Below, piece after piece: positions 16,215 through 24,261 of a DNA stretch of 64,000 bases (its first letter is position 1; every line of letters begins with the position of its first letter). The notes under the pieces were generated by a model. That model was not told the DNA's origin and did not search any database. It saw nothing but the letters and a program-made list of their open reading frames with translations. The position numbers were made by a program, and so were the translations under genes. The stretch spans positions 20,512-84,511 of the forward strand of contig JBLSDH010000004.1 of NCBI GenBank assembly GCA_052315415.1. The letters run 5' to 3'. The stretch comes from Cuniculiplasma sp052315415 (GTDB taxonomy: Archaea > Thermoplasmatota > Thermoplasmata > Thermoplasmatales > Thermoplasmataceae).

Positions 16215-16688
16215 ATGGCACAGGAAGTCAAAACAATGGTAGAGGGTGGAAAGGCAACAACTGGTCCTCCTCTTGGTCCAGCTCTAGGTCCTTTGGGGCT
16301 GAATCTTGGTCAGGTGGTAAAGGAAATAAACGAAAAGACAAAGGATTACGCTGGAATGCAGGTACCCGTCATAGTTAGGGTGACAGATCCTACAAAAAAG
16401 CTTTATGAGATAGAAATAGGCATTCCTCCAACATCTGCTCTAATTAAGAAGGAGATAGGGATAGAAAAGGGTTCAGGAAAGAGGAAAGAACAGATTGCAG
16501 GGAACGCCACATTGGATCAGATAAAGAAGGTTGCAAAAGCAAAGATGGATGCAATGTTATCAAATGATTTGAAAGCAGCAGTAATGGAGGTTCTTGGAAC
16601 AGGACTCACACTTGGAATTACAGTGGATGGAGAAGACTGCAAAACAGTTCAGGAAAAAATAAGGAAGGGAGAAATCAAAATAGAGTGA
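16215..16688 (+). CDS. rpl11: Large subunit ribosomal protein uL11
   Basis: Ribosomal protein at the base of the stalk, binding 23S rRNA in the GTPase centre. The N-terminal AQEVKTMVEGGKATTGPPLGPALGPLGLNLGQ signature region is unmistakable, and the C-terminal domain with GTALTLGITVDG-like sequence (GTGLTLGITVDG) follows. About 157 residues. A TTG 12 bases upstream (16203) would extend the frame by four codons, but ATG at 16215 gives the conserved N-terminus. First gene of the L11-L1-L10-L12 cluster. Confidence 0.95.
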   Translation: MAQEVKTMVEGGKATTGPPLGPALGPLGLNLGQVVKEINEKTKDYAGMQVPVIVRVTDPTKKLYEIEIGIPPTSALIKKEIGIEKGSGKRKEQIAGNATLDQIKKVAKAKMDAMLSNDLKAAVMEVLGTGLTLGITVDGEDCKTVQEKIRKGEIKIE

Positions 16689-16732
16689 AACATTTATTTA
16701 GTATTTTCCACTTTACCAATCTACCCGCATTA

Positions 16733-16748
16733 CTGTGTTTTTTCACAG
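16733..16748 (+). promoter_or_regulatory. Hairpin abutting the uL1 Shine-Dalgarno sequence
   Basis: ctgtg-tttttt-cacag forms a perfect 5-bp stem with a six-T loop, and the 3' arm runs straight into the strong ribosome-binding site aggaggga (16747-16754) before the uL1 ATG at 16759. The 3' arm shares its last bases with the SD, so folding could limit ribosome access. uL1 is a known autoregulator of its own mRNA in bacteria and methanogens; whether this hairpin is its site is inference. A TATA-like atttattta (16692-16700) lies just upstream, so uL1 may have its own promoter. Confidence 0.35.
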
Positions 16749-16758
16749 GAGGGATAAT

Positions 16759-17403
16759 ATGAGTTTGGAAGATAAGATTAAGAAAGCAAAACAGGAATCA
16801 AAGGAAAGAAAATTTACGGAAACACTTGATCTCGCAGTGAATCTGAGTGGCGTGGACCTCTCAAATCCGAAAAACAGGATAAATGAGGAGATAATACTGC
16901 CCAATGGAAGAGGTAAAGAGATGAAAATAGGAGTTTTTGGCAGTGAAGAGATGAAACTAAAGGCCAGAGATCATTCAGATTTCATTTTTGGTGTTGAGGA
17001 CATAGGTAAATTTTCGGAAAATAAGAAAGAGTTTAAGAAGATAGTAAATCAGGTTGAATTTTTCATATCAGAGTCAACTCTGATGGCTAATATCGGTAAA
17101 TCCCTAGGTACTGTTCTTGGTCCAAGGGGTAAGATACCAAGACCATTGCCACCAGGTCAGGACCCAGTTCCTGTAATAAACAACCTTAAAAAGACTGTAA
17201 GAGTAAGAAGCAGGGACAGAAGAACATTTCATGTTCCTATTGGCTCCAAAAATATGAAGGAAAAAGAGGTTGCGGACAATATAAGGGAAGTCATGAAAAG
17301 AATAGTTTCAAAGCTGGAAAAGGGATATGGAAACATTGAAAGCATATACATTAAAACAACAATGGGTCCAGCAGTTAAAATTGAGGAGGAGGATCTTAGA
17401 TGA
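16759..17403 (+). CDS. rpl1: Large subunit ribosomal protein uL1
   Basis: Component of the L1 stalk on the ribosome, binding 23S rRNA at the E site. The region GTVLGPRGKIPRPLPPGQDP and the RTFHVPIGSKNM segment are diagnostic. About 214 residues from ATG 16759, the archaeal length. The frame extends upstream to 16735, but a textbook Shine-Dalgarno (aggaggga) five bases before 16759 fixes the start. Downstream it overlaps uL10 in an ATGA arrangement (17400-17403), so the two are translationally coupled. It is separated from uL11 by 70 bases that contain a TATA-like box and a hairpin. Confidence 0.96.
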   Translation: MSLEDKIKKAKQESKERKFTETLDLAVNLSGVDLSNPKNRINEEIILPNGRGKEMKIGVFGSEEMKLKARDHSDFIFGVEDIGKFSENKKEFKKIVNQVEFFISESTLMANIGKSLGTVLGPRGKIPRPLPPGQDPVPVINNLKKTVRVRSRDRRTFHVPIGSKNMKEKEVADNIREVMKRIVSKLEKGYGNIESIYIKTTMGPAVKIEEEDLR

Positions 17404-18335
17404 GCAAAATACCTTCATGGAAGCAGGAACTTGTTGCGGAGACTTCAGATAAGATATCAAAGAGTAAAGTATCCGCAATCGTAAGTATCAAAGGGATAAG
17501 AAACAAACAGCTTCAGGATATAAGGTTTAAACTAAAGGGCGTTGCATCTCTGAAAGTGATGAGGGGTACACTTCTTGTCAAGGCAATAGAAAGGGCAGGA
17601 TTGAAGAACGGAGAGAAACTGATACCTTCAGTTAAAGGCCAGGTTGCTCTCATAACAACAGATGAAAATCCGAACAGATTATACAAACTTGTAGAGTCAA
17701 CAAGGCAGAAAGCACCGGCCAGGGGTGGTGAAATATCTGAAGAGGATATAATAGTACCAGCAAAGGAGACGAATTTTCCACCAGGTCCAATGATTGGAGA
17801 GTTTCAAAAGGTTGGATTACAGGCTGCAATAGAGAAGGGAAAGATTGTAATAAAGAAAGAGTCTGTATTTGTAAAAAAAGGTGAAAAGATAAGCAGAGAT
17901 AAGGCAAAGACTCTTGAGAGGCTAGAAATTTTCCCTATTGAAGTTGGTCTTGATCTTATTTCTGCATATGAGAGTGGAATAATCTTTAACAAGGAAGTAC
18001 TTTCACTTACACCAGAAAAGATCATTTCGCAGATCGCTGGTGCATTTTCACAGGCAAAGGGTGTGGCTAAGGAGGCGCTGTTCTTTGTAAAGGAGATTAT
18101 TCCAGACTACATTGTGAAGGCAACATTGGAGGCAGAGAATCTAGCGATTGCTGCCAACTATGTGGACGAGTCGAACGTGAGAATATTCCTGGTTAAGGCA
18201 ATCAAAGAAGCAATGACCTTGAATAGCGCAATTTCTGGAGAGCCAAAAAAACAAGAGGAGCAAAAGGAAGAGGCTAAAGAGGAGAAAAAAGAGGAAGAGG
18301 ACGGTACGTCAGGTTTAAATGCATTATTTGGATAA
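17400..18335 (+). CDS. rpl10: Large subunit ribosomal protein uL10 (P0)
   Basis: Stalk platform protein that binds 23S rRNA and carries L12 dimers. Typical features: N-terminal rRNA-binding domain with VSIKGIRNKQLQDIR, the segment PAKETNFPPGPMIGEFQKVG, helical L12-binding spine (AKGVAKEALFFVKEII onward), and an acidic lysine/glutamate-rich hinge (EEQKEEAKEEKKEEE) ending in SGLNALFG, the same C-terminal peptide type as in L12 that contacts translation factors. 311 residues, normal for archaea. Starts within the uL1 stop (ATGA). Confidence 0.96.
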   Translation: MSKIPSWKQELVAETSDKISKSKVSAIVSIKGIRNKQLQDIRFKLKGVASLKVMRGTLLVKAIERAGLKNGEKLIPSVKGQVALITTDENPNRLYKLVESTRQKAPARGGEISEEDIIVPAKETNFPPGPMIGEFQKVGLQAAIEKGKIVIKKESVFVKKGEKISRDKAKTLERLEIFPIEVGLDLISAYESGIIFNKEVLSLTPEKIISQIAGAFSQAKGVAKEALFFVKEIIPDYIVKATLEAENLAIAANYVDESNVRIFLVKAIKEAMTLNSAISGEPKKQEEQKEEAKEEKKEEEDGTSGLNALFG

Positions 18336-18352
18336 GGAAGGAGGTAATTGAA

Positions 18353-18664
18353 ATGGAGTATATATATGGAGCATTGCTGCTACATGCAGCAGGAAAAGAA
18401 ATAGATGAGGAAAAGTTGAAAAAGGTTCTGTCAGAGGCTGGAGTAACACCGGATGAAGCAAGGCTGAAATCTCTTGTTAACGGCCTTAAAGAGGTTAACA
18501 TAGAGGAAGTACTTAAAAATGCAGCCGCAGCACCCGTAATGGCCGCAGCAGCACCCGCCTCTGGACCGGCAGCTGAAGCAAAACCGAAGGAAGAAAAGAA
18601 AGAGGAAAAGGAAGAGGCAAAAGAAGAAGAGGCAATGGAAGGACTGAGCTCACTCTTCGGATAA
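18353..18664 (+). CDS. rpl12: Large subunit ribosomal protein P1/L12
   Basis: Archaeal acidic stalk protein, 103 residues: N-terminal dimerisation and P0-binding helices (MEYIYGALLLHAAGKEIDEE, VLSEAGVTPDEARL), alanine-rich hinge, K/E-rich linker and conserved C-terminal EGLSSLFG, which binds elongation factors. A strong Shine-Dalgarno (aaggaggt) precedes the ATG at 18353. Multiple copies bind uL10, encoded just upstream; the strong ribosome-binding site fits the need for higher L12 stoichiometry. Confidence 0.96.
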   Translation: MEYIYGALLLHAAGKEIDEEKLKKVLSEAGVTPDEARLKSLVNGLKEVNIEEVLKNAAAAPVMAAAAPASGPAAEAKPKEEKKEEKEEAKEEEAMEGLSSLFG

Positions 18665-18668
18665 ACAC

Positions 18669-18866
18669 ATGTTCAGTTTGAAAAGATTGCTGGCAGGTCT
18701 TCTTATATATGTCCTGCCTCTAATAATTTTTATCGTTTCGATCATAGTGATTCCTAATATATTATGGACAGCTATATCTTTGATATGGATTTTATCAGCC
18801 ATTACCTATAAGATACTTATATTGCCAGATGACAGTAAAGAGACTGGCGTCAGGCAGAGAAATTAA
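18669..18866 (+). CDS. Small membrane protein downstream of L12
   Basis: A 65-residue protein with two hydrophobic helices (about residues 6-31 and 33-52: LLAGLLIYVLPLIIFIVSII and LWTAISLIWILSAITYKILI) and a charged C-terminus (DDSKETGVRQRN). It begins 4 bases after the L12 stop, so it would be the last cistron of the ribosomal stalk transcript. I do not recognise the family. The codon pattern and clean two-helix topology support a real gene, but its small size leaves doubt. Confidence 0.5.
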   Translation: MFSLKRLLAGLLIYVLPLIIFIVSIIVIPNILWTAISLIWILSAITYKILILPDDSKETGVRQRN

Positions 18867-18956
18867 ATCTTTAGGCATTTGATTATTGAATATTAAAATT
18901 TAAAAATTATTTTGATTATTTAAAAAATAATTAAAAAATATCTTATAATCTCAAAA

Positions 18957-19622
18957 TCATGGTGGAACTGCAAGATGTGAGAACACTGCATCAAATCCAA
19001 TGTATCCTGATGCAATCATAGCTCCAAGAACCGCAATCCAGAAAAGTATTAAAATGACAGTCCACCCCTTCAAGGAAGGATTTCCCTTCTGAGGAACCCT
19101 ATCTATTATGAGTGATACCGGGTATGAAAGGATTCCAACAAATCCAAATGCAATATACATCAGTAGAAGATCTATTGTTGTAGGTCCAATTATGCTAAGT
19201 TCATAGGCTCTTATTCCATAGTATATTGCCATTACACCCGCATAGGCTGCAAACAGTCCCACATATTGCATTTTATATTCCAGCCTTATACTTATGGCAA
19301 AGGCAATGATGACTATTGCAACAAGCGTGTACATGTCGAAGTAGAGGATATTAAATTAGCCCGGCAAAGGCCATACAAATTCTCCTTCCAGACCAAATGA
19401 CAACATTACCAATCCTAGAATTGCCAGTGGAGCCATTCCAGGTTTAAGATGCTTTTCAATATCCTTCTCACCGTTTCTTCTGTAGTCAACATATATGCTG
19501 AGAGACATATACAGTATCATTAGGGCTGCCAGAGATAGTGTCAGAAGTTCAAAAGCCAAATCGTCTATAAACTTATTTTTCACCTTCCTTATGATATATC
19601 TTACTCTATAATTTGAGGACAT
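18957..19622 (-). pseudogene. DUF981-like membrane protein gene interrupted by an in-frame TAA
   Basis: Two open frames, 19356-19622 (88 aa) and 18957-19334 (125 aa), lie in the same reading frame and are separated by a single TAA at 19356-19358. Read through, they give one ~221-residue protein with about six membrane helices. The sequence across the stop, GEFVWPLPG-stop-FNILYFDMYTLV, resembles a continuous motif I recall from archaeal DUF981 membrane proteins (WPLPG-S-YNIL), in which a serine would occupy the stop position; TCA to TAA is a single change. Neither half alone has the expected family length. It may be a recent nonsense mutation, a sequencing error, or stop-codon readthrough. The second half has its own ATG at 19334, so a split protein is also possible. 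The family name is from memory. Confidence 0.6.
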
Positions 19623-19711
19623 AACTTTACAGTTCAGCTATAATATTATATTAATTGCAAATTCATTTGAAATCCAGGAAAATATTAATAATAAAATTTG
19701 AATTATAGGAT

Positions 19712-20248
19712 ATGAGAAAAGGTATTGCAATAATAGGTGCAGTACTACTTGTTCTAGCAATAATATTCTTTTTTGTAGGTCTTCATATAATAGTACCAAA
19801 TGCTTCATCACTTGCAGGATCAAATGTAACAGTGAATCAGTATTCTGCAGGAAAATTTGATGCAGGCCCATTTAGCATAAACAGTACCTCTTCACTTCTT
19901 ACACTCACAACCACAAATTCATCATCTGTGCTGGTGAGTGCTCAGAATTTAAGCAAGGTTAGCAATATGACGGGGGCTTGTGTTATAACCCCATCAGATA
20001 GAACATCATCCTCCGGTGAGACCATATTAATATATGATCACCTATCCAAAGGGGAATACTATCTTGTAACCTTTTCAAATTCAGCACCTACTGTTAAGGA
20101 GGTAACAGTTAACATAACGGGTACACTAATAGTGGGTGCCCTTTTAACTGTAATGTCTTTTATTATTGGTGTTATTGGTCTTGTTGTGCTTATAATAGGA
20201 TTGGTAATGAAACCAAAGCGCCCAAAAGATCCGGAAATGATGTATTAA
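19712..20248 (+). CDS. Membrane protein with two helices and an exported loop
   Basis: A 178-residue protein with an N-terminal hydrophobic helix (about residues 4-28) and a C-terminal one (about 134-166), ending in a basic tail (MKPKRPKDPEMMY). The ~100-residue middle is rich in Ser/Thr/Asn with several N-x-S/T sites (for example NVT, NST, NSS, NMT), as expected for an extracytoplasmic, N-glycosylated domain in these cell-wall-less archaea. The C-terminal GVIGLVVLIIGLV helix is glycine-rich. I do not recognise the family. It stands alone between the interrupted DUF981-like gene and the formimidoyltransferase operon. Start is the ATG at 19712 after an AT-rich promoter-like stretch. Confidence 0.7.
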   Translation: MRKGIAIIGAVLLVLAIIFFFVGLHIIVPNASSLAGSNVTVNQYSAGKFDAGPFSINSTSSLLTLTTTNSSSVLVSAQNLSKVSNMTGACVITPSDRTSSSGETILIYDHLSKGEYYLVTFSNSAPTVKEVTVNITGTLIVGALLTVMSFIIGVIGLVVLIIGLVMKPKRPKDPEMMY

Positions 20249-20300
20249 AAGTTATTAATACATATTCAAACATTTTTTAATATCATAATGATAACTGTAT

Positions 20301-21197
20301 ATGGGAATAATTGAATGCGTTCCTAATTTCAGTGAAGGAAGGAGAAAAGAGATCATTGATCAAATTGTTAAGAGTATAGAATCCGTAAAAGGAGTTAAGA
20401 TTCTTGACACGGAAATGGATTCAAGTCATAACAGAAGTGTTGTAACATTTGTGTGTTCTGAGGAAAACGCCCTGGAAGCAGCTTTCAACGGAATAAAAAC
20501 AGCATCTGAATTAATAGATATGAACAGTCACTCAGGAGAGCATCCAAGGTTTGGCTCTGCGGATGTGATTCCATTTATTCCCGTTCAGGGAGTTTCAATG
20601 AAAAAATGCATTGAACTTGCAAAGGAACTTGGAAAGATGGTTGGTAAGCAGTTAAAAATTCCCGTATATCTATACGGTGAAGCTGCAATCAGAGAAGAAA
20701 GGAAGAATCTTGAAAACATCAGAAATAAAAATTTTCAGTTTGAGCAATTGAGGGAGCATATATCAGAGGAGAAAAATTCCCCTGATTTTGGCCCTAAAAC
20801 CGTTGGGAAATCAGGGGCAAGCATTATTGGTGCAAGAGAATTTCTTATCGCATATAATGTTAATTTAAAAACACAGGATATGGAGATAGGAAAAAAAATA
20901 GCAAAGGCACTGAGGGCAAAGGACGGCGGACTGACATTTGTGAAGGCACTACCGTTCTTCATAAAGGAAAAAAACTGTGTACAGATTTCCATGAATCTCA
21001 CAAATTTCAGAAAGACACCTATTTACAGGGCATTCGAACTGGTGAGATTAGAAGCCAACAGATATGGCGTGGAACCGTTTGAGTCAGAAATTGTAGGCCT
21101 TGTCCCTCTGGATGCAATTTCAGACTCCCTTTCCTATTTTTTGAAAATTAACGATTTTAAATCTTCTCAGATATTTGAAAAGAAGGTGTGGGAATAA
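20301..21197 (+). CDS. ftcD: Glutamate formimidoyltransferase
   Basis: Transfers the formimino group from formiminoglutamate (from histidine breakdown) to tetrahydrofolate. The family is recognised by the start ECVPNFSEGRR, the catalytic segment NSHSGEHPRFGSADVIPF-like (MNSHSGEHPRFGSADVIPFI), and VGKSGASIIGAREFLIAYNVNL. The 298-residue protein corresponds to the formimidoyltransferase half of mammalian FTCD; the cyclodeaminase half is encoded separately by the next gene, whose ATG shares a base with this gene's stop (TAATG at 21195-21199). This operon implies tetrahydrofolate-type C1 metabolism rather than methanopterin only. Confidence 0.92.
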   Translation: MGIIECVPNFSEGRRKEIIDQIVKSIESVKGVKILDTEMDSSHNRSVVTFVCSEENALEAAFNGIKTASELIDMNSHSGEHPRFGSADVIPFIPVQGVSMKKCIELAKELGKMVGKQLKIPVYLYGEAAIREERKNLENIRNKNFQFEQLREHISEEKNSPDFGPKTVGKSGASIIGAREFLIAYNVNLKTQDMEIGKKIAKALRAKDGGLTFVKALPFFIKEKNCVQISMNLTNFRKTPIYRAFELVRLEANRYGVEPFESEIVGLVPLDAISDSLSYFLKINDFKSSQIFEKKVWE

Positions 21198-21811
21198 TGG
21201 ATCTCTCAAGATTCCTTGAGGAATTAGAATCTGAAAGTCCTGCTCCAGGTGGAGGTGCAGCAAGTTCCCTTTGTGGAGTAATATCTGCAAGCCTTTCTCT
21301 TATGGTATCCAGATTAACAGTAGGAAGAAAAAAATATGAAAGTGTACAGATGGAGATTCAGAAATTAATATCCTCTTACATGAAAATAAAAGAATCACTT
21401 ATGAAAATGATAGAGGAAGATACGGACGCTTTCAATAAAATTTCAGAGGCAAGAAAACTTCCAAAAGGCAGCGAGGAAGAAATAGCAGTTCGTGAAAAAG
21501 CCATTGAAAATGCAATTAAGCGTGCGACCATTGTTCCCTACAAAATAGGAAGACAATGTTTATCAATTCTTAGCCTGAACAGATATCTGATTAAAATTGG
21601 GAATAAAAATGCCTGGACAGATTGTGTGGCCTCATCAAAGATTGCGCAAGCCTCACTGGAAAGTGCTCTTTTAAACGTGGAAATAAATACATCATTTATG
21701 AAGGACAAAGATTTTTCCACAGAATACAGGATGAAGAGTTTGTTGATGATTGAGGCTGGAAGAGAAATGCTTAACTACATTCAGAAATCGGTGGGAAAAT
21801 GGAATCAATAA
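21197..21811 (+). CDS. Formimidoyltetrahydrofolate cyclodeaminase
   Basis: Converts 5-formimidoyl-THF to 5,10-methenyl-THF plus ammonia. The N-terminal PAPGGGAASSLCGVISASL motif (positions ~16-34) and helical make-up are those of the FTCD C-terminal domain; length 204 residues is normal for the stand-alone form. The ATG at 21197 overlaps the upstream stop by one base; an in-frame GTG at 21188 is possible but less likely. The 3' end overlaps the threonine ammonia-lyase gene by 13 bases. Together with the upstream enzyme it channels histidine-derived C1 units into the folate pool. Confidence 0.9.
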   Translation: MDLSRFLEELESESPAPGGGAASSLCGVISASLSLMVSRLTVGRKKYESVQMEIQKLISSYMKIKESLMKMIEEDTDAFNKISEARKLPKGSEEEIAVREKAIENAIKRATIVPYKIGRQCLSILSLNRYLIKIGNKNAWTDCVASSKIAQASLESALLNVEINTSFMKDKDFSTEYRMKSLLMIEAGREMLNYIQKSVGKWNQ

Positions 21812-23034
21812 AGGATGAGATGAAGGATCCAACAATAACTGACATATATGAGGCATCCAACTATCTAAAGGGAAAAATAGAAAACACCCCTCTGCTCTAT
21901 TCAAAAACATTTTCCAATATTCTCAAGGCTCAGGTTTACTTCAAGCTGGAGAATTTTCAGAAAACGGGATCATTCAAATCAAGGGGGGCTCTATTCAAGA
22001 TATCAAAATTGAGCCAGAAAGAAAAGGAGAAAGGAGTCATAGCATGCAGTGCCGGAAATCATGCTCAGGGTGTTGCGTTTGCAGCAACCACAGTTGGCGT
22101 TAAATCAACAATAGTGATGCCAACATATACTATCAGTGCTAAGGTAAATGCGGTAAGAAATTACGGTGCAGACATAATCCTGAAGGGCGAGAGTTATGTA
22201 GAATCCTTTTCAATAGCAAAGGAGATATCTGAGAAAGAAGGAAAAACCTTCATAGACGGATTTAACGACAGGTGGATAATATCAGGACAGGGTACAATAG
22301 GTCTTGAGATAATTGAAAAACTGGATCATCCAGATATGGTTGTAGTTCCTGTAGGCGGAGGAGGTCTGATCTCTGGTATATCTACGGCAATAAAATCAAT
22401 ATCACCAGACACAAAAATGATAGGTGTTCAGAGCAGCAATTGTGACTGTGTAATACAATCACTAAATGGTATAGAGAAGCCATCATCAAAAGGGTTCACA
22501 ATAGCCGATGGAATCGCAGTTCAGAATCCTGGGGCACTCAATATAAGCATTATAAAAAAGAATGTGGATGGCATTGTCACGGTAAATGATGAGGAGATGG
22601 CTTATAGCCTTTTCAAGCTTCTTGAAAGGCAAAAAATTGTGGTGGAGCCATCAGGAGCTGCCCCACTTGCCGCGGCACTTTCTGGAAAAATTGATGTCAA
22701 GGGAAAGACTGTGGTTTTTGTGGTTTCAGGGGGGAATGTGGATCTCCTACTTCTCTCAAAAATCATATACAAAGGACTTGAAACCGATCTTGGACTTGTT
22801 AGAATAGAATGTAAAATACCTGACAGGCCTGGAACACTTGAAAAAATAACAAACGTCATTGCTTCAGCCAACGCAAACATTTTTCATGCAGAGGTAGACA
22901 ACCTATCAAAGGGAACACCTCCGGGATACCAGAGTATAACCTTCAGCATAAACGTGAGAGACAGGGAACATCTTGAAATGCTACTGGACAAGCTAAGGGA
23001 GAAGGGTTATATATTCACAATAACTGAAAACTAA
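21799..23034 (+). CDS. Threonine ammonia-lyase (threonine dehydratase) with ACT domain
   Basis: PLP enzyme that deaminates threonine to 2-oxobutyrate. PLP lysine in FQKTGSFKSRGA (about residue 60), asparagine loop SAGNHAQGVAFAA, glycine-rich phosphate loop VPVGGGGLISG, and a C-terminal ACT-like regulatory domain from about residue 330 (IECKIPDRPGTLEKIT...). 411 residues, as in TdcB/IlvA short forms. Because it is coupled to the histidine/folate genes rather than to branched-chain amino-acid genes, a catabolic role is more likely than isoleucine synthesis. The start at 21799 is inside the cyclodeaminase gene; an ATG at 21820 is an alternative. The 3' end overlaps the convergent DRG gene by 4 bases. 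Confidence 0.92.
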   Translation: MESIKDEMKDPTITDIYEASNYLKGKIENTPLLYSKTFSNILKAQVYFKLENFQKTGSFKSRGALFKISKLSQKEKEKGVIACSAGNHAQGVAFAATTVGVKSTIVMPTYTISAKVNAVRNYGADIILKGESYVESFSIAKEISEKEGKTFIDGFNDRWIISGQGTIGLEIIEKLDHPDMVVVPVGGGGLISGISTAIKSISPDTKMIGVQSSNCDCVIQSLNGIEKPSSKGFTIADGIAVQNPGALNISIIKKNVDGIVTVNDEEMAYSLFKLLERQKIVVEPSGAAPLAAALSGKIDVKGKTVVFVVSGGNVDLLLLSKIIYKGLETDLGLVRIECKIPDRPGTLEKITNVIASANANIFHAEVDNLSKGTPPGYQSITFSINVRDREHLEMLLDKLREKGYIFTITEN

Positions 23035-24116
23035 TTTTTAGTATATATGGTGAGTATGTCTCCATCTGAAAGTTCATAATCAATACCAACTCTCATTTCC
23101 CTGATCTTTGAATTTTTAGAGATTACCAGTCCATATCTAAAAGAGTCAAGCATCTCCCTAGATATTTTTCTGCATGCTTCCCTTACAGTTGCCCCTTTCT
23201 TCAAAACCAGTGGTTTTTCAAAATCTGTCTCCCCTGCCCTATTTCTAAGGTATACCCTTACAAAGTCAAGGGAATTGTATATGCCATCCTTAAGTTCATC
23301 TATGCCTATCCCTGTTGCTGCAGACACTGGAAAAACCTTGCCGTACTTTTCCATGGATCTTATCTTTTCCTCATCATGTTGCATATCTATCTTGTTAACA
23401 GCAACGATGGCGGGTATGTAAACAACATTTCCCTTGAAATATTCTATTATATCGTCCAGTGTCACGTTCTCCCTGATGTAAAGCTCTGCATTGGTTATCT
23501 TGAATTCTTTCATGACCATTCTTATCTGTTCTTCGTCAATCTCAACGTTTTTAGGCTTTCTTATCCTTATTCCTCCACTTGATCCCTTCTTAATTCCAAT
23601 ATTCTTTTTTTTCTTGTTAACTTCAATACTTGCCTTTCTCAATTCTTCTATTATTCTATCCATCCCTTTGCATTCAATGTCAGTGGTTAATATTATAAGG
23701 TCAGCAGTCCTGACCATGCTTAAAACTTCCCTTCCCCTCCCGGTTCCAAGGGCGGCATTCTCTATAATTCCAGGAAGGTCAAGAAGCTGTATCTGTGCTC
23801 CATGGTACCTTAGCATTCCCGGTATAACTTTAAGTGTTGTGAATGCATAGTTTCCAACCTCACTTTTTGTATCAGTAAGTGAATTTAAAAGGCTGCTTTT
23901 TCCAACATTTGGGTATCCCACAAATGCAACCGAAGCATCCCCGGATTTCTGTAATGAGAATCCTGTTCCTCCACCTTTTCTATGTGACTCCTGTTCCATC
24001 TGAAGTCTTGCAATCTTAGCCTTTAGCATTCCAATATGTGCTTCCGTTGCTTTATTGTATTTTGTCCTCTTTATTTCATCCTCTATCTCCTGGATTCTAT
24101 CTTCAATGGTTGCCAA
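23031..24116 (-). CDS. DRG-family GTPase with TGS domain
   Basis: Developmentally-regulated GTP-binding protein (Obg superfamily), a ribosome-associated GTPase. N-terminal coiled region (IEDRIQEIEDEIKRTKYN), G1 GYPNVGKSSLLN, G2 TT in YAFTTLKVIPG, G3 DLPG, G4 NKID, and a C-terminal TGS domain (LKKGATVREACRKI, ending GDILTIYT). 361 residues, typical. The start codon is TTG at 24116, with an AT box (aaatatatt on the minus strand, around 24145-24155) ~30 bases upstream, so the gene is probably leaderless. This is one of two TGS GTPases in the window; the other is at 56385. Confidence 0.94.
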   Translation of the reverse strand: MATIEDRIQEIEDEIKRTKYNKATEAHIGMLKAKIARLQMEQESHRKGGGTGFSLQKSGDASVAFVGYPNVGKSSLLNSLTDTKSEVGNYAFTTLKVIPGMLRYHGAQIQLLDLPGIIENAALGTGRGREVLSMVRTADLIILTTDIECKGMDRIIEELRKASIEVNKKKKNIGIKKGSSGGIRIRKPKNVEIDEEQIRMVMKEFKITNAELYIRENVTLDDIIEYFKGNVVYIPAIVAVNKIDMQHDEEKIRSMEKYGKVFPVSAATGIGIDELKDGIYNSLDFVRVYLRNRAGETDFEKPLVLKKGATVREACRKISREMLDSFRYGLVISKNSKIREMRVGIDYELSDGDILTIYTKN

Positions 24117-24261
24117 TGAAAGATGTATTCAATTCACAATTTAATATATTTGATCATTCTGAAAAGATAATGTCTTAAGATCATTCTCCTTTAATTAATA
24201 AAGTAGGTTGAATTCCATTTTTTAAATACACTTTTAAATAGTAATAAAAAATTCAAGTTGA

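Noticed and set aside
19356..19358. In-frame stop as a site for pyrrolysine or selenocysteine
   Set aside because: The codon is TAA; pyrrolysine uses TAG and selenocysteine TGA. No insertion-element hairpin is apparent.
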